From CAIWHR01 sp963788185 (GTDB lineage: Bacteria; Pseudomonadota; Gammaproteobacteria; Burkholderiales; Casimicrobiaceae), in assembly GCA_963788185.1 (NCBI GenBank), contig CAWBGE010000017.1, positions 248,001 to 312,000 of the forward strand: 64,000 bases of DNA, read 5' to 3'. Below, piece after piece: positions 54,218-64,000 of this stretch. The translations under genes were made by a program, and so were the position numbers. Positions within the stretch are counted from its first letter, which is position 1; each line of letters starts with the position of its first letter. Below the pieces are notes generated by a model. It did no database searches, had not been told where the DNA came from, and was given only the letters and a program-made list of their open reading frames with translations.

Positions 54218-56089
54218 TCAGCGCTTGCCCGTGACCGGATGTACGGCAACGAAATGGCCGGGGCCGACTTCACGCAGCGGCAGCATCTGCGGCTCGTCGC
54301 CGACGGCACGCACCGGGCTCGCGATTTCCGCCGATGATAACTCCCTTTTGCGTCGCCGGCGGGTGGGGTCGGCGACCGGCACGGCGGCCATCAGCGTGCG
54401 CGTGTAGTCGTGCTGCGGATTCTCGAACACCGCGCGGCGCGGGCCGATTTCGACGATCTGGCCCAGGTACATGACGGCCACGCGGTGGCTCACGCGCTCG
54501 ACGACCGCCATGTCGTGGGAGATGAAGAGGTACGCCAGGCCCAGTTCCGCCTGCAGGTCGAGCAGCAGGTTGACGATCTGCGCCTGTATCGAGACGTCGA
54601 GCGCCGAGACGGCCTCGTCGGCGACGATGATCCTGGGATTGAGCGCCAGCGCCCGGGCGATGGCGATGCGCTGCCGCTGGCCGCCCGAGAACTCGTGCGG
54701 ATAGCGCTGCGCATGGTCGGGCGACAGCCCCACGTGCGCCAGCAGCGAGGCAACGCGGTCCTGCGCCTCGCTGCCGTTGGCCACGCTGTGGACGTACAGC
54801 GGCTCGGCGATCGAAAAGCCGACGGTAAGCCGCGGATCAAGCGACGCGAACGGATCCTGGAAGATCATCTGGATGTCGCGCCGCACCGGGCGCACGTCGG
54901 ATGCCGGCAGCCGCGCGATGTCGCGGCCGCCGAATTCGATGCTGCCGGCGGCAATGTCGACGAGGCGCAGCAGCGAGCGACCGGTCGTCGACTTGCCGCA
55001 GCCCGATTCGCCGACCAGCGCCAGCGTCTCTCCGGCGTGAAGATCGAAATCCACGCGCTCGACCGCATGCACGCGCCGGCGGACGCGATGGAAGAAGCCC
55101 GAGCGCAGGTCGAAGCGCGTGGTGAGGCCGCGCACGCGCAACAGCGGCGTGCTTTTCTCAGATAAGGCAGGCGATGGCGTTACCGCGACCGCTGGCGCCG
55201 CGCCCGGGGCGTCGAGTTCGATCAGCGGGAACTTCGCCGGCCGATCGGTTCCGTGCATCGAGCCCAGCCGGGGGACCGACGACAGCAGCGCTCGCGTGTA
55301 GCGGTGCTGCGGGGCGGCGAAGATCGCCTCGACCGGACCTTCCTCGACCTTCTCGCCCTGCCACATCACGACGACGCGATCGGCGACTTCGGCGACGACG
55401 CCCATGTCGTGGGTGATGAAGATCACGCCCATGCCGAGCTCTTCCTGCAGCAGGCGGATGAGCGCCAGGATCTGGGCCTGGATGGTGACGTCGAGCGCGG
55501 TGGTCGGCTCGTCGGCGATCAGAAGGCGCGGGCGGCACGACAGCGCCATCGCGATCATCACCCGCTGCCGCATGCCGCCGGAGAGCTGGTGCGGATAACG
55601 GTGCAGTGCCTGTGCCGCCTCGGGCATGCGCACGAGTTCGAGCATGCGCAGCGCTTCGGCTTCGGCGGTGCCGTGGTCCTTGCGCTGGTGCAGGCGCACC
55701 GACTCGGCGATCTGCTCGCCGACGGTGAACACCGGGTTGAGCGAGGTCATCGGCTCCTGGAAGATCATCGCGATCTCGGCGCCCCGGATCGCGCGCATCG
55801 TGGCGTTGCCGGCGCGGACCAGGTCCAGCTGCGAGCCGTCGGGCCGCGTGAAGTCGGCCCGGCCCCGGGTGATGCGCCCGCCGCCGTGCTCGACCAGACG
55901 CATGATCGACAGCGCCGACACCGATTTCCCGGACCCGGATTCGCCGACGATGGCCAGCGTCTCGCCGGCGGCAACGGAGAAGCTGACGCCGCGAATCGCC
56001 TCGACGACGCGCTCGGTGGTGGCGAACTCCACCGTCAGGTCATCCACCGCAAGTACGGTGGCGGGGCGCGCGCCGTTCAAGGATGTCAC
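54218..56089 (-). CDS. gsiA: Glutathione ABC transporter ATPase GsiA (two nucleotide-binding domains)
   Basis: 623 residues, the length of E. coli GsiA. Two complete ATPase halves: Walker A GESGSGKSVSA near 50 and GESGCGKSTTGR near 354; signatures LSGGMRQR and FSGGQRQR; Walker B LLIADEPTTALD and IIVADEAVSALD. Each half has an oligopeptide-family C-terminal extension. First gene of the leftward gsi unit, 37 bases behind the helicase gene, also on the minus strand. Confidence 0.93.
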   Translation of the reverse strand: MTSLNGARPATVLAVDDLTVEFATTERVVEAIRGVSFSVAAGETLAIVGESGSGKSVSALSIMRLVEHGGGRITRGRADFTRPDGSQLDLVRAGNATMRAIRGAEIAMIFQEPMTSLNPVFTVGEQIAESVRLHQRKDHGTAEAEALRMLELVRMPEAAQALHRYPHQLSGGMRQRVMIAMALSCRPRLLIADEPTTALDVTIQAQILALIRLLQEELGMGVIFITHDMGVVAEVADRVVVMWQGEKVEEGPVEAIFAAPQHRYTRALLSSVPRLGSMHGTDRPAKFPLIELDAPGAAPAVAVTPSPALSEKSTPLLRVRGLTTRFDLRSGFFHRVRRRVHAVERVDFDLHAGETLALVGESGCGKSTTGRSLLRLVDIAAGSIEFGGRDIARLPASDVRPVRRDIQMIFQDPFASLDPRLTVGFSIAEPLYVHSVANGSEAQDRVASLLAHVGLSPDHAQRYPHEFSGGQRQRIAIARALALNPRIIVADEAVSALDVSIQAQIVNLLLDLQAELGLAYLFISHDMAVVERVSHRVAVMYLGQIVEIGPRRAVFENPQHDYTRTLMAAVPVADPTRRRRKRELSSAEIASPVRAVGDEPQMLPLREVGPGHFVAVHPVTGKR

Positions 56090-56126
56090 CAGCGTACTGG
56101 CCGGGGTGAAGGACGCAGGAAGCGCG

Positions 56127-57641
<1,515 letters not shown>

Positions 57642-57938
57642 TGCAACTCCTGGACGCGGCCCATCCCCTGCGGGATTTCCGGTCCAGGCTGCGGATAACT
57701 GGATGGGCGCTGGGAGGAACGGGGAGGCGACGCTGAATCGGCTCGGGAGAGCGCAGTGGCGGTCGTTCCCGGTCCGTAGCGAGTTGGGCGGTGACCGGAA
57801 CGGCCGCCCGAACGCGAATTGTAGCCTAAGTTTCGGATTTGGCGAAATATTTGTGGTGCCTACGCCCCCTATCGGGCTATAATTTCGGGTTGCCCGCCGC
57901 CCACATCCTGCGGGCCCCCTGACGAGCCACTCCCCACC
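57642..57938. other. Intergenic region between rhlE and typA
   Basis: About 300 bases between divergent starts. It contains TATAAT at 57878-57883, a good -10 box for typA with a poor -35. The half nearest rhlE shows no clear signal. Confidence 0.5.
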
Positions 57939-59795
57939 ATGACGACCCGCCCCGCTGCCTTGCGCAACATCGCCATCATCGCCCACGTCGATCATGGCAA
58001 GACGACACTTGTCGACAAGCTGCTGGTGCAGGCCGGCACGTTCGCCAAGCATCAGCATGTCGGCGAGCGGATGATGGACAGCAACGATCTCGAGCGCGAG
58101 CGCGGCATCACGATCCTGGCCAAGAACTGCTCGATCACCTACGGCGACACCAAGATCAACATCGTCGACACGCCGGGGCACGCCGATTTCGGCGGCGAAG
58201 TCGAGCGCGTGCTGGGCATGGTCGACGGCGTGCTTCTGCTCGTCGATGCCGTCGAAGGCCCGATGCCGCAGACCCGCTTCGTGACCATGAAGGCGCTGCA
58301 GCAGGGTCTGCAGCCCATCGTCGTCATCAACAAGGTCGATCGTCCCGGCTCGCGTCCCGAGTGGGTCGTCAACCAGACTTTCGAACTCTTCGACAAGCTG
58401 GGCGCCAACGAGCACCAGCTCGATTTCCCGGTCGTGTACGCGTCGGCGCTGAACGGCTGGGCGACACTCGACGTCGAGGTCGCCAAGGCTCATTTGCCCG
58501 GCGCCGGTGCCAACATGCGGCCGCTGTTCGAAACCATCCTCGCCAGCGTTCCGCCGCCGGTGACCGACGTCGACGGGCCGCTGCAGTTCCAGGTGAGCGC
58601 GCTCGACTACTCGAGCTACGTCGGCAGGCTGGGCATCGGCCGCGTGCGTCGCGGGCGGCTGGCCGCGGGCCAGCAGGTCGCGATCCTCCACGGTCCGCTG
58701 GCGGAGGGGCAGATCGCTCCGACCGGCAAGGTGGGCCAGCTGTTCGCCTTCTCGGGGATGGAGCGGGTGCCGGTGACGGTTGCCGACGCCGGCGACATCG
58801 TGCTCGTCACCGGTGTCGACGACCTGTCGATCGGCACGACGCTGGCCGCGATCGAGACCCCGGAAGCGCTGCCGCCGATCCTGGTCGACGAGCCGACGCT
58901 GTCGATGTACTTCCAGGTCAACACCTCGCCGCTGGCCGGGCGCGAGGGCAAGTACGTGACCTCGCGCAACCTGCGCGATCGCCTGATCAAGGAGCGCCTC
59001 ACCAACATGGCGTTGCGCGTCGACGAGACCGGCGACACCGACGCGTTCCTGGTGTCGGGCCGCGGTGAGCTGCATCTCACGATCCTGATCGAGAACATGC
59101 GGCGCGAGGGGTTCGAGCTTGCGGTCTCGCGTCCGCGCGTGGTGCTGCGGGAGGTCGAGGGCGTCACCTGCGAACCCTACGAGGCGCTGTCGGTCGATGT
59201 CGAGGAACACCACCAGGGCTCGGTGATGGAAGCGCTGGGTCCCCGCCGCGGCGAGCTCACCAACATGGAATCGGACAGCCGCGGTCGCGCCCGGCTCGAG
59301 TACCGGATTCCCGCACGTGGCCTGATCGGGTTCCAGGGCGAATTCATGAATCTCACCCGCGGCACGGGGCTGATGAGCCACGTCTTCGACGGCTACGCGC
59401 CGGTGAAGGGCGAAATTCCCGATCGTCGCAACGGCGTGCTGGTCTCGCAGGAGGACGGCGAGGCGGTCGCCTACGCGCTGTGGAAGCTGCAGGACCGGGG
59501 TCGGATGTTCGTCTCGCCGGGCGACAAGCTGTACGAGGGCATGGTGATCGGCATTCACAGCCGCGACAACGACCTGGTCGTAAACCCGATCAAGGGCAAG
59601 CAGCTCACCAACGTCCGCGCCTCCGGCACCGACGAGGCGGTGCGCCTGGTGCCGCCGATCGAACTCAATCTCGAGTACGCGGTCGAGTTCATCGCCGACG
59701 ACGAACTGGTCGAGGTCACGCCGCAATCGATCCGCATCCGCAAGCGCCACCTCAAGGAACACGAGCGCAAGAAGGCGTCGCGCGAAGCGGCGTGA
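57939..59795 (+). CDS. typA: Ribosome-associated GTPase TypA/BipA
   Basis: 618 residues. G1 AHVDHGKTTLVDKLL (near 16-30), G2 ERERGITILAKNCS, G3 DTPGHADFGGEVE, G4 NKVDRP; then EF-G-like domains and the C-terminal BipA domain (MNLTRGTGLMSHVFDGYAP, NPIKGKQLTNVRASGTDEA). Involved in 50S assembly and stress adaptation. Confidence 0.97.
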   Translation: MTTRPAALRNIAIIAHVDHGKTTLVDKLLVQAGTFAKHQHVGERMMDSNDLERERGITILAKNCSITYGDTKINIVDTPGHADFGGEVERVLGMVDGVLLLVDAVEGPMPQTRFVTMKALQQGLQPIVVINKVDRPGSRPEWVVNQTFELFDKLGANEHQLDFPVVYASALNGWATLDVEVAKAHLPGAGANMRPLFETILASVPPPVTDVDGPLQFQVSALDYSSYVGRLGIGRVRRGRLAAGQQVAILHGPLAEGQIAPTGKVGQLFAFSGMERVPVTVADAGDIVLVTGVDDLSIGTTLAAIETPEALPPILVDEPTLSMYFQVNTSPLAGREGKYVTSRNLRDRLIKERLTNMALRVDETGDTDAFLVSGRGELHLTILIENMRREGFELAVSRPRVVLREVEGVTCEPYEALSVDVEEHHQGSVMEALGPRRGELTNMESDSRGRARLEYRIPARGLIGFQGEFMNLTRGTGLMSHVFDGYAPVKGEIPDRRNGVLVSQEDGEAVAYALWKLQDRGRMFVSPGDKLYEGMVIGIHSRDNDLVVNPIKGKQLTNVRASGTDEAVRLVPPIELNLEYAVEFIADDELVEVTPQSIRIRKRHLKEHERKKASREAA

Positions 59796-59845
59796 GGCAT
59801 CGGGATCGATCCCGCCACCCGCCGCGGATCTGAACGCGTTCGACG

Positions 59846-61225
59846 ATGACCGACGCCACGCTGCTGATCGCCGTTGCAGTGCTGTGCACGCTGGTGCTGG
59901 CGGGGCTCCTCGCGTGGGCCGGGTCGCGGCTCGGCGCGCTCGTTGCAGCACGCGACGCCGCCGCGCGCGAAGCGGCCGAGTTGCGCGCGCGCGTCGAGGC
60001 GCTCGCATCGCAGTCGTCGAACCTGGAGCGGGATGTGCGGGGAGATCTCGCGACCGCCCGCGGCGAGAGCGCCGCTACGGCCGCCGCTGCGCGCGCCGAA
60101 CTCGCCTCCAACCTCGCCCGATTCGGGCAGACGATGCAGCAGCAGCTCTCCGCAATGGCGTCGCTGCAGGGGGACGAGATGCAGCGCTTCGGCGAACGGC
60201 TGGCGGAACTCACCCGCGTCCAGCACGAGCGCCTGGAAGCGGTGCGCGTCACCGTCGAGCAACGGCTCGACGTGCTGCGCCTCGAGAACGCGAAGAAGCT
60301 CGACGAGATGCGCACGACCGTCGACGAAAAGCTGCAGGTGACACTGGAGCAACGACTGGGAGCGTCGTTCAAGCACGTGTCGGACCGCCTGGAGCAGGTG
60401 CACAAGGGCCTGGGCGAGATGCAGGTGCTGGCGGCGGGCGTGGGCGATCTCAAGCGCGTGCTGGCCAACGTCAAGACGCGCGGCGGCTGGGGCGAGGTGC
60501 AGCTCGCGACGCTGCTCGCCGAAATGCTGACGCCGCAGCAGTACGACACCAATGTCGAGACGCGCCCGAAGAGCGGCGAACGCGTCGAGTTCGCGATTCG
60601 ACTCCCGGGCAGGAAGGACGGCGGAGCGCCCTGCTGGCTGCCCGTCGACGCCAAGTTTCCGCTCGATCACTGGCAGCGCCTTCAGGATGCGCTGGAGCGC
60701 GCCGACCTCGTCGCCGCCGACGCCTGCCGCAAGACCCTCGACGACTTCTTCCGCGCCGAAGCGAAGAAGATCCGCGACAAGTACGTCGAGCCGCCACACA
60801 CCACCGATTTCGCGATCCTGTTCGTTCCCACCGAAGGCCTGTACGCGGAGATGATGGCGCGTCCCGGTTTCGCCGACGCGGTGCAGCGCGACTATCGCGT
60901 GTTGCTGTCAGGGCCGATGAACCTCGCCGCGTTGCTCAACAGCCTGCAGATGGGGTTCCGTACGCTGGCGATCGAGCAGCGGTCGAGCGAGGTGTGGAAA
61001 GTGCTCGCGGCGGTGAAGACCGAGTTCCACCGCTTCGGCGAGATCCTGGCGAGGACCAAGGACAAGATCGACCAGGCGAGCCGCACCATCGACGACGCCG
61101 GCGTGCGCACGCGCGCCATCGAGCGTCACCTGCGCGAGGTCGAATCGCTGCCGGAACACGAGGCGGCGCGATTGGTCGGCAGCAGCGATGCGCTGTTGCC
61201 GGACGCGGGCGCCGACAAGCGCTGA
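59846..61225 (+). CDS. rmuC: DNA recombination protein RmuC
   Basis: 459 residues. One N-terminal helix (about 5-25) followed by a long coiled coil (to about 160) and the RmuC nuclease-like domain: KTRGGWGEVQLATLLAEML, LPVDAKFPLDHWQRL, FAILFVPTEGLYAEM and GPMNLAALLNSLQMGFRTLAIEQRS. Probably membrane-tethered. Follows typA by 50 bases. Confidence 0.94.
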   Translation: MTDATLLIAVAVLCTLVLAGLLAWAGSRLGALVAARDAAAREAAELRARVEALASQSSNLERDVRGDLATARGESAATAAAARAELASNLARFGQTMQQQLSAMASLQGDEMQRFGERLAELTRVQHERLEAVRVTVEQRLDVLRLENAKKLDEMRTTVDEKLQVTLEQRLGASFKHVSDRLEQVHKGLGEMQVLAAGVGDLKRVLANVKTRGGWGEVQLATLLAEMLTPQQYDTNVETRPKSGERVEFAIRLPGRKDGGAPCWLPVDAKFPLDHWQRLQDALERADLVAADACRKTLDDFFRAEAKKIRDKYVEPPHTTDFAILFVPTEGLYAEMMARPGFADAVQRDYRVLLSGPMNLAALLNSLQMGFRTLAIEQRSSEVWKVLAAVKTEFHRFGEILARTKDKIDQASRTIDDAGVRTRAIERHLREVESLPEHEAARLVGSSDALLPDAGADKR

Positions 61226-61243
61226 TCGACGGGGGCGCGAGCG

Positions 61244-62038
61244 GTGTTCGAGCGATTTCTCAGGTGGCGGCGGGAACGCGTATTGGCGCAGTCGGCGCTG
61301 CCGGAGGCGCTGTGGCGCGAGGCGCTGGAGGCGTTGCCGTTCCTCGCCATCTACACCGACGAGGAATTCGAGCGCCTGCGCGACCTGGTGGTGCTGTTTC
61401 TCGACGCCAAGGCGATCGTCGGCGCGCGCGGGCACGAGGTGACGCCGCTGCAGCGCGTGATCATAGCCCTGCAGGCCTGCGTGCTGATACTCAATCTCGA
61501 CACTTCCTGGTACGACGGTTTCGAGAACATTGTCGTCTATCCCGACGAGTTCTATCCGGGATGGGAATGGCAGGACGATGCGGGTGTTGTCCATCGGCAG
61601 GAGGGGCCGCTCGCCGGCGAGGCGATGCCGCATGGGCCGGTGATGCTGTCCTGGCCCGACGTCGAGGCAAGCGCCGATTGGGACGCCACCGGCATGAACC
61701 TCGTCATCCACGAGTTCGCGCACAAGCTCGACATGAGAAGCGGCGACGCGAACGGTTGCCCGCCGCTTCCCGCCGACATGTCGGCGCGCGCCTGGGAAGA
61801 CACGCTGCGCGCCGGCTACGAACACTTCGCGACCCGCGTCAAGCTCGGTCGGCACACGCACATCGATCCCTATGCCGCCGAGAGCCCGGCCGAGTTCTTT
61901 GCCGTCCTCGCGGAAGTCTTCTTTGCCGACCCGGTGCTGCTGCGCGACGAATACCCGCGAGTGTATGACCAGTTCGCACGGTTCTTTCGCCAAGACCCGG
62001 CGCCGCGGATCGCGTTGCTGCGCGACGACGTGATCTAA
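61244..62038 (+). CDS. mtfA: MtfA-family zinc metallopeptidase
   Basis: 264 residues. HEFAH at 156-160 is the zinc-binding HExxH, with downstream ESPAEFFAVLAEVFF supplying the third ligand. MtfA titrates Mlc and acts as an aminopeptidase in E. coli. Start is GTG 61244, 18 bases after the rmuC stop. Its TAA overlaps the convergent mog stop. Confidence 0.92.
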   Translation: MFERFLRWRRERVLAQSALPEALWREALEALPFLAIYTDEEFERLRDLVVLFLDAKAIVGARGHEVTPLQRVIIALQACVLILNLDTSWYDGFENIVVYPDEFYPGWEWQDDAGVVHRQEGPLAGEAMPHGPVMLSWPDVEASADWDATGMNLVIHEFAHKLDMRSGDANGCPPLPADMSARAWEDTLRAGYEHFATRVKLGRHTHIDPYAAESPAEFFAVLAEVFFADPVLLRDEYPRVYDQFARFFRQDPAPRIALLRDDVI

Positions 62039-62598
62039 GCGGCGCCTTCCGGGCGCGGCGCCGACTTGGGCCGGAACGCCTTGCAGATCGCTTCGTGGGT
62101 CTCGATGTAGGGACCGCCGATCAGGTCGATGCAGTAGGGCACGGCCGGGAAGACGCCATCCAGCGTTTCCTTGATGGCCTTGGGCTGGCCGGGTAGGTTG
62201 AGGATCAGCGCCTTGCCGCGCACGGCGCCGACCTGCCGCGACAGGATCGCCGTGGGCACGTACCTGAGACTCACGCGCCGCATCTCTTCGCCGAAGCCGG
62301 GCAGGACCTTGTGCGCGACGGCCAGCGTGGCCTCGGGGGTGACGTCGCGCGGGGCGGGGCCGGTGCCGCCGGTGGTCAGCACGAGATGGCAGCCCACGAT
62401 GTCGACGAGCTCAATCAGCGTGCGCTCGATGGTCGCCTGCTCGTCGGGGATGAGACGTGTCTCCATCCGCCACGGCGACCGGAGCGCCGCCGTGAACCAC
62501 GCGGTGAGTCCGGGGATTCCCTTGTCCTCGTAGACACCGGCGGAAGCGCGGTCGGAGATCGACACCAGGCCGATGATCAGCGAAGCAGCGTGTGTCAT
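62035..62598 (-). CDS. mog: Molybdopterin adenylyltransferase
   Basis: 187 residues. Adenylates molybdopterin before molybdenum insertion. Motifs GLVSISDRASAGVYEDKGIPGL and the MPT-binding TTGGTGPAPRDVTPEAT are intact; LNLPGQPKAIKE near the end. Start overlaps the yjgA stop by four bases, so yjgA-mog are coupled. Confidence 0.94.
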   Translation of the reverse strand: MTHAASLIIGLVSISDRASAGVYEDKGIPGLTAWFTAALRSPWRMETRLIPDEQATIERTLIELVDIVGCHLVLTTGGTGPAPRDVTPEATLAVAHKVLPGFGEEMRRVSLRYVPTAILSRQVGAVRGKALILNLPGQPKAIKETLDGVFPAVPYCIDLIGGPYIETHEAICKAFRPKSAPRPEGAA

Positions 62599-63221
62599 GG
62601 TGCAGGGCTCGGGCCGGGTTCGGCGTGGGGTTCGGTGTGGGGGTCGGGTGCGGCCGCCGCCAGCTGCTTCAGCTCCCGAAACAGCTCGCGGTAGGCGCGC
62701 GGCGGCGCGCCGCGCTCGCGCTCGACCGTGGTCTTTGCGATCAGCGAACGGAAGCGCGGACGGTCCAGGCCGGGATATTGCGCGGCCAGCGCGTCGAGCG
62801 CGTCGGACTCGGCCAGCAATCGGTCGCGCCAGCGCTCGAGGGCGTGTTGGCGCGCGGCATCCATGGCCTGGCCCTGGGCCCAGGCATCCAGCTGCCGCTC
62901 GATGGGCGCCGGATCGACGTCGCGCATCAGCTTGCCTATGAATTGCATCTGCCGCTTGCGGCCACCCCGGGCCGTGATCGTGCGCGCGGCGACGATCGCT
63001 TCGACGAGTCGCTCGGGCAACGCGGCCCCGGTGACGATCGCCTCGAAACGACTGGTGCCGAGCGCGACCAGCTGTTCGCCGAGATCCTGCAGATCCTGGC
63101 TCTCGGCCTTGCGCCGGGTTTTCGACGGCGCATCGCCGGTCCCGGCCGTCGCGGCAGTGGACGGACGGCCATCGTGGGTGCGCCTGCGGCCGATCAGCGG
63201 TGGGGAATCGGTGGGTACCAT
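62595..63221 (-). CDS. yjgA: Ribosome biogenesis factor YjgA/DarP (DUF615)
   Basis: 208 residues. SKTRRKAESQDLQDLGEQLVAL, GGRKRQMQFIGKLMRDVD and HALERWRDRLLAESDALDALAAQYPGLDRPRFRSLI are the DUF615 blocks; the Pro/His-rich tail is not conserved. It binds 50S precursors. Divergent from pmbA, its usual neighbour. Confidence 0.93.
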   Translation of the reverse strand: MVPTDSPPLIGRRRTHDGRPSTAATAGTGDAPSKTRRKAESQDLQDLGEQLVALGTSRFEAIVTGAALPERLVEAIVAARTITARGGRKRQMQFIGKLMRDVDPAPIERQLDAWAQGQAMDAARQHALERWRDRLLAESDALDALAAQYPGLDRPRFRSLIAKTTVERERGAPPRAYRELFRELKQLAAAAPDPHTEPHAEPGPSPAP

Positions 63222-63259
63222 CGTGGGAACGGATTTGCGCGCGGGGGAAGCGCCTTTGC

Positions 63260-63265
63260 TATGAT
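63260..63265 (+). promoter_or_regulatory. Candidate -10 box (TATGAT) ahead of pmbA
   Basis: TATGAT at 63260-63265 in the 180-base gap between divergent yjgA and pmbA, about 137 bases before the pmbA ATG. No clear -35. Confidence 0.4.
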
Positions 63266-63401
63266 AGCCCAGACGCCCGGATGCTGCGGTCCAGTGCGGT
63301 TGTGCGTCGGGAAGTCCGGCTCTCCCCTCGCCGCGTCGCACCGTCGCGCACTGTCGTGTTCCCCGCTCTTGTTCCTTATCGATTCGCCACCCAACCACAC
63401 T

Positions 63402-64000
63402 ATGACATCTGCTCCCTCGCGCATCGATGCCGGTCGCTTTCCTTTGCCCAGCGCCGAACTGGAGCGCATCGCCGCCACCGTGCTCGCGGCCGCGGCCAAG
63501 GGCGGTGCGACGGCCGCCGAAACCGAGGTGTCGCAGGCGGTCGGGCAGAGCGTCACCGTCCGTCGCGCCGAGGTCGAGACGATCGCCTACAATCGCGACA
63601 AGAGCATCGGCGTCACGGTGTTCCTTGGACAGCGTCGCGGTCACGCGAGCACCGCCGACTTCTCCGACGATGCCGTCCGCGCGAGCGTCGACAAGGCGCT
63701 TGCGATCGCGCGCTATACGGCAGAGGACCCGGCGTCGGGGCTCGCGGATCCGGCGCGCCTCGCCACGCTGATCCCCGACCTCGATCTCTACCATCCCTGG
63801 GATCTCCCGGTCGAGGCGGCAATCGCGCTCGGATGCGAGGCCGAGGTCGCGGCGCTGGCTGTCGATCGCAGGCACACCAACACCGAGGGCTCGACCGTCG
63901 CCTGCAACGAGGGCGAGTTCGTCTACGCCAACTCGCTGGGGTTCATGGGCGGCTATCGCAGCTCGCGGCACCACATCGACTGCTCGGTCATCGGCGAGGA
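63402..64000 (+). CDS. pmbA: Metalloprotease PmbA/TldE (3' end outside window)
   Basis: The first 199 residues of the roughly 450-residue TldE/PmbA protein, partner of TldD in the protease that matures microcins and degrades CcdA. Visible: GATAAETEVSQAVGQSVTVRRAEVETIAYNRDKSIGVTVFLGQRRGHAST and TNTEGSTVACNEGEFVYANSLGFMGGY. Divergent from yjgA. Confidence 0.94.
   Translation, partial: MTSAPSRIDAGRFPLPSAELERIAATVLAAAAKGGATAAETEVSQAVGQSVTVRRAEVETIAYNRDKSIGVTVFLGQRRGHASTADFSDDAVRASVDKALAIARYTAEDPASGLADPARLATLIPDLDLYHPWDLPVEAAIALGCEAEVAALAVDRRHTNTEGSTVACNEGEFVYANSLGFMGGYRSSRHHIDCSVIGE

Noticed and set aside
51538..54234. Long open frame antisense to gsiC and gsiB
   Set aside because: Shadow of conserved importer genes; no ribosome-binding site and no recognisable motif.

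Overview
The window is about 67% G+C and carries a dense, mostly ordinary beta-proteobacterial (Burkholderiales-like) chromosome segment. Support for this placement comes from gene neighbourhoods: ispB divergent from rplU-rpmA, lptG-lptF divergent from pepA-holC-(DUF2486-like)-...-valS, a cysI-DUF934-cysH-cysD-cysN sulfate operon, and mog-yjgA divergent from pmbA. No rRNA, CRISPR array, prophage or plasmid signal was seen.

Region by region. 1-9 kb is the most accessory part: a TRAP solute-binding protein cut by the window edge and preceded by two GntR/FCD-type operator-like repeats; a Tat-exported intradiol dioxygenase; a double-domain SagB-type nitroreductase; a winged-helix/TPR regulator divergent from a small membrane protein; a 3'-truncated ABC substrate-binding gene; a decayed group II intron whose reverse transcriptase has lost its catalytic half; and a tandem GFA-domain protein. 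9-14.5 kb holds a DUF3297 gene coupled to an M20 peptidase, a sirtuin coupled to an internally deleted MFS gene, tRNA-Pro(CGG), ispB, and rplU-rpmA with a consensus promoter and a clear terminator. 14.8-19.9 kb is a complete branched-chain 2-oxoacid dehydrogenase operon (bkdA1-bkdA2-bkdB-lpdV). 20-32 kb has a U32-family (RlhA-like) gene and one long leftward sulfur operon: cysI, DUF934, cysH (APS reductase type), cysD, cysN, sbp, cysT, cysW, cysA and the sirohaem-pathway gene cobA, with a sirohydrochlorin chelatase divergent from it. This run covers sulfate import, activation, reduction and much of the sirohaem supply for CysI.

32.4-47 kb contains lptG-lptF, pepA, holC and a DUF2486-like gene. 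Then comes a metal-homeostasis block (Fur/Zur-like regulator, kduI, a MacB/FtsX-type ABC transporter with a His/Asp-rich loop plus a DUF3299 protein, and feoA-feoB behind a good Fur box) before valS. 47-56 kb has an EntS-like MFS gene, rlmM, and a gsiABCD-type glutathione/peptide ABC importer with a DmpA-type aminopeptidase. 56-64 kb has an RhlE-type helicase, typA, rmuC, mtfA, mog, yjgA and the start of pmbA.

REP-like palindromes with the core GTAGGAGCGGCTTCAGCCGC are scattered at four loci. The best candidates for follow-up are the zinc-type ABC/DUF3299 system with its regulator, the operator pair ahead of the TRAP gene, the group II intron remnant, and the sirtuin tied to a collapsed transporter gene. 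I did not find a convincing wholly new system.
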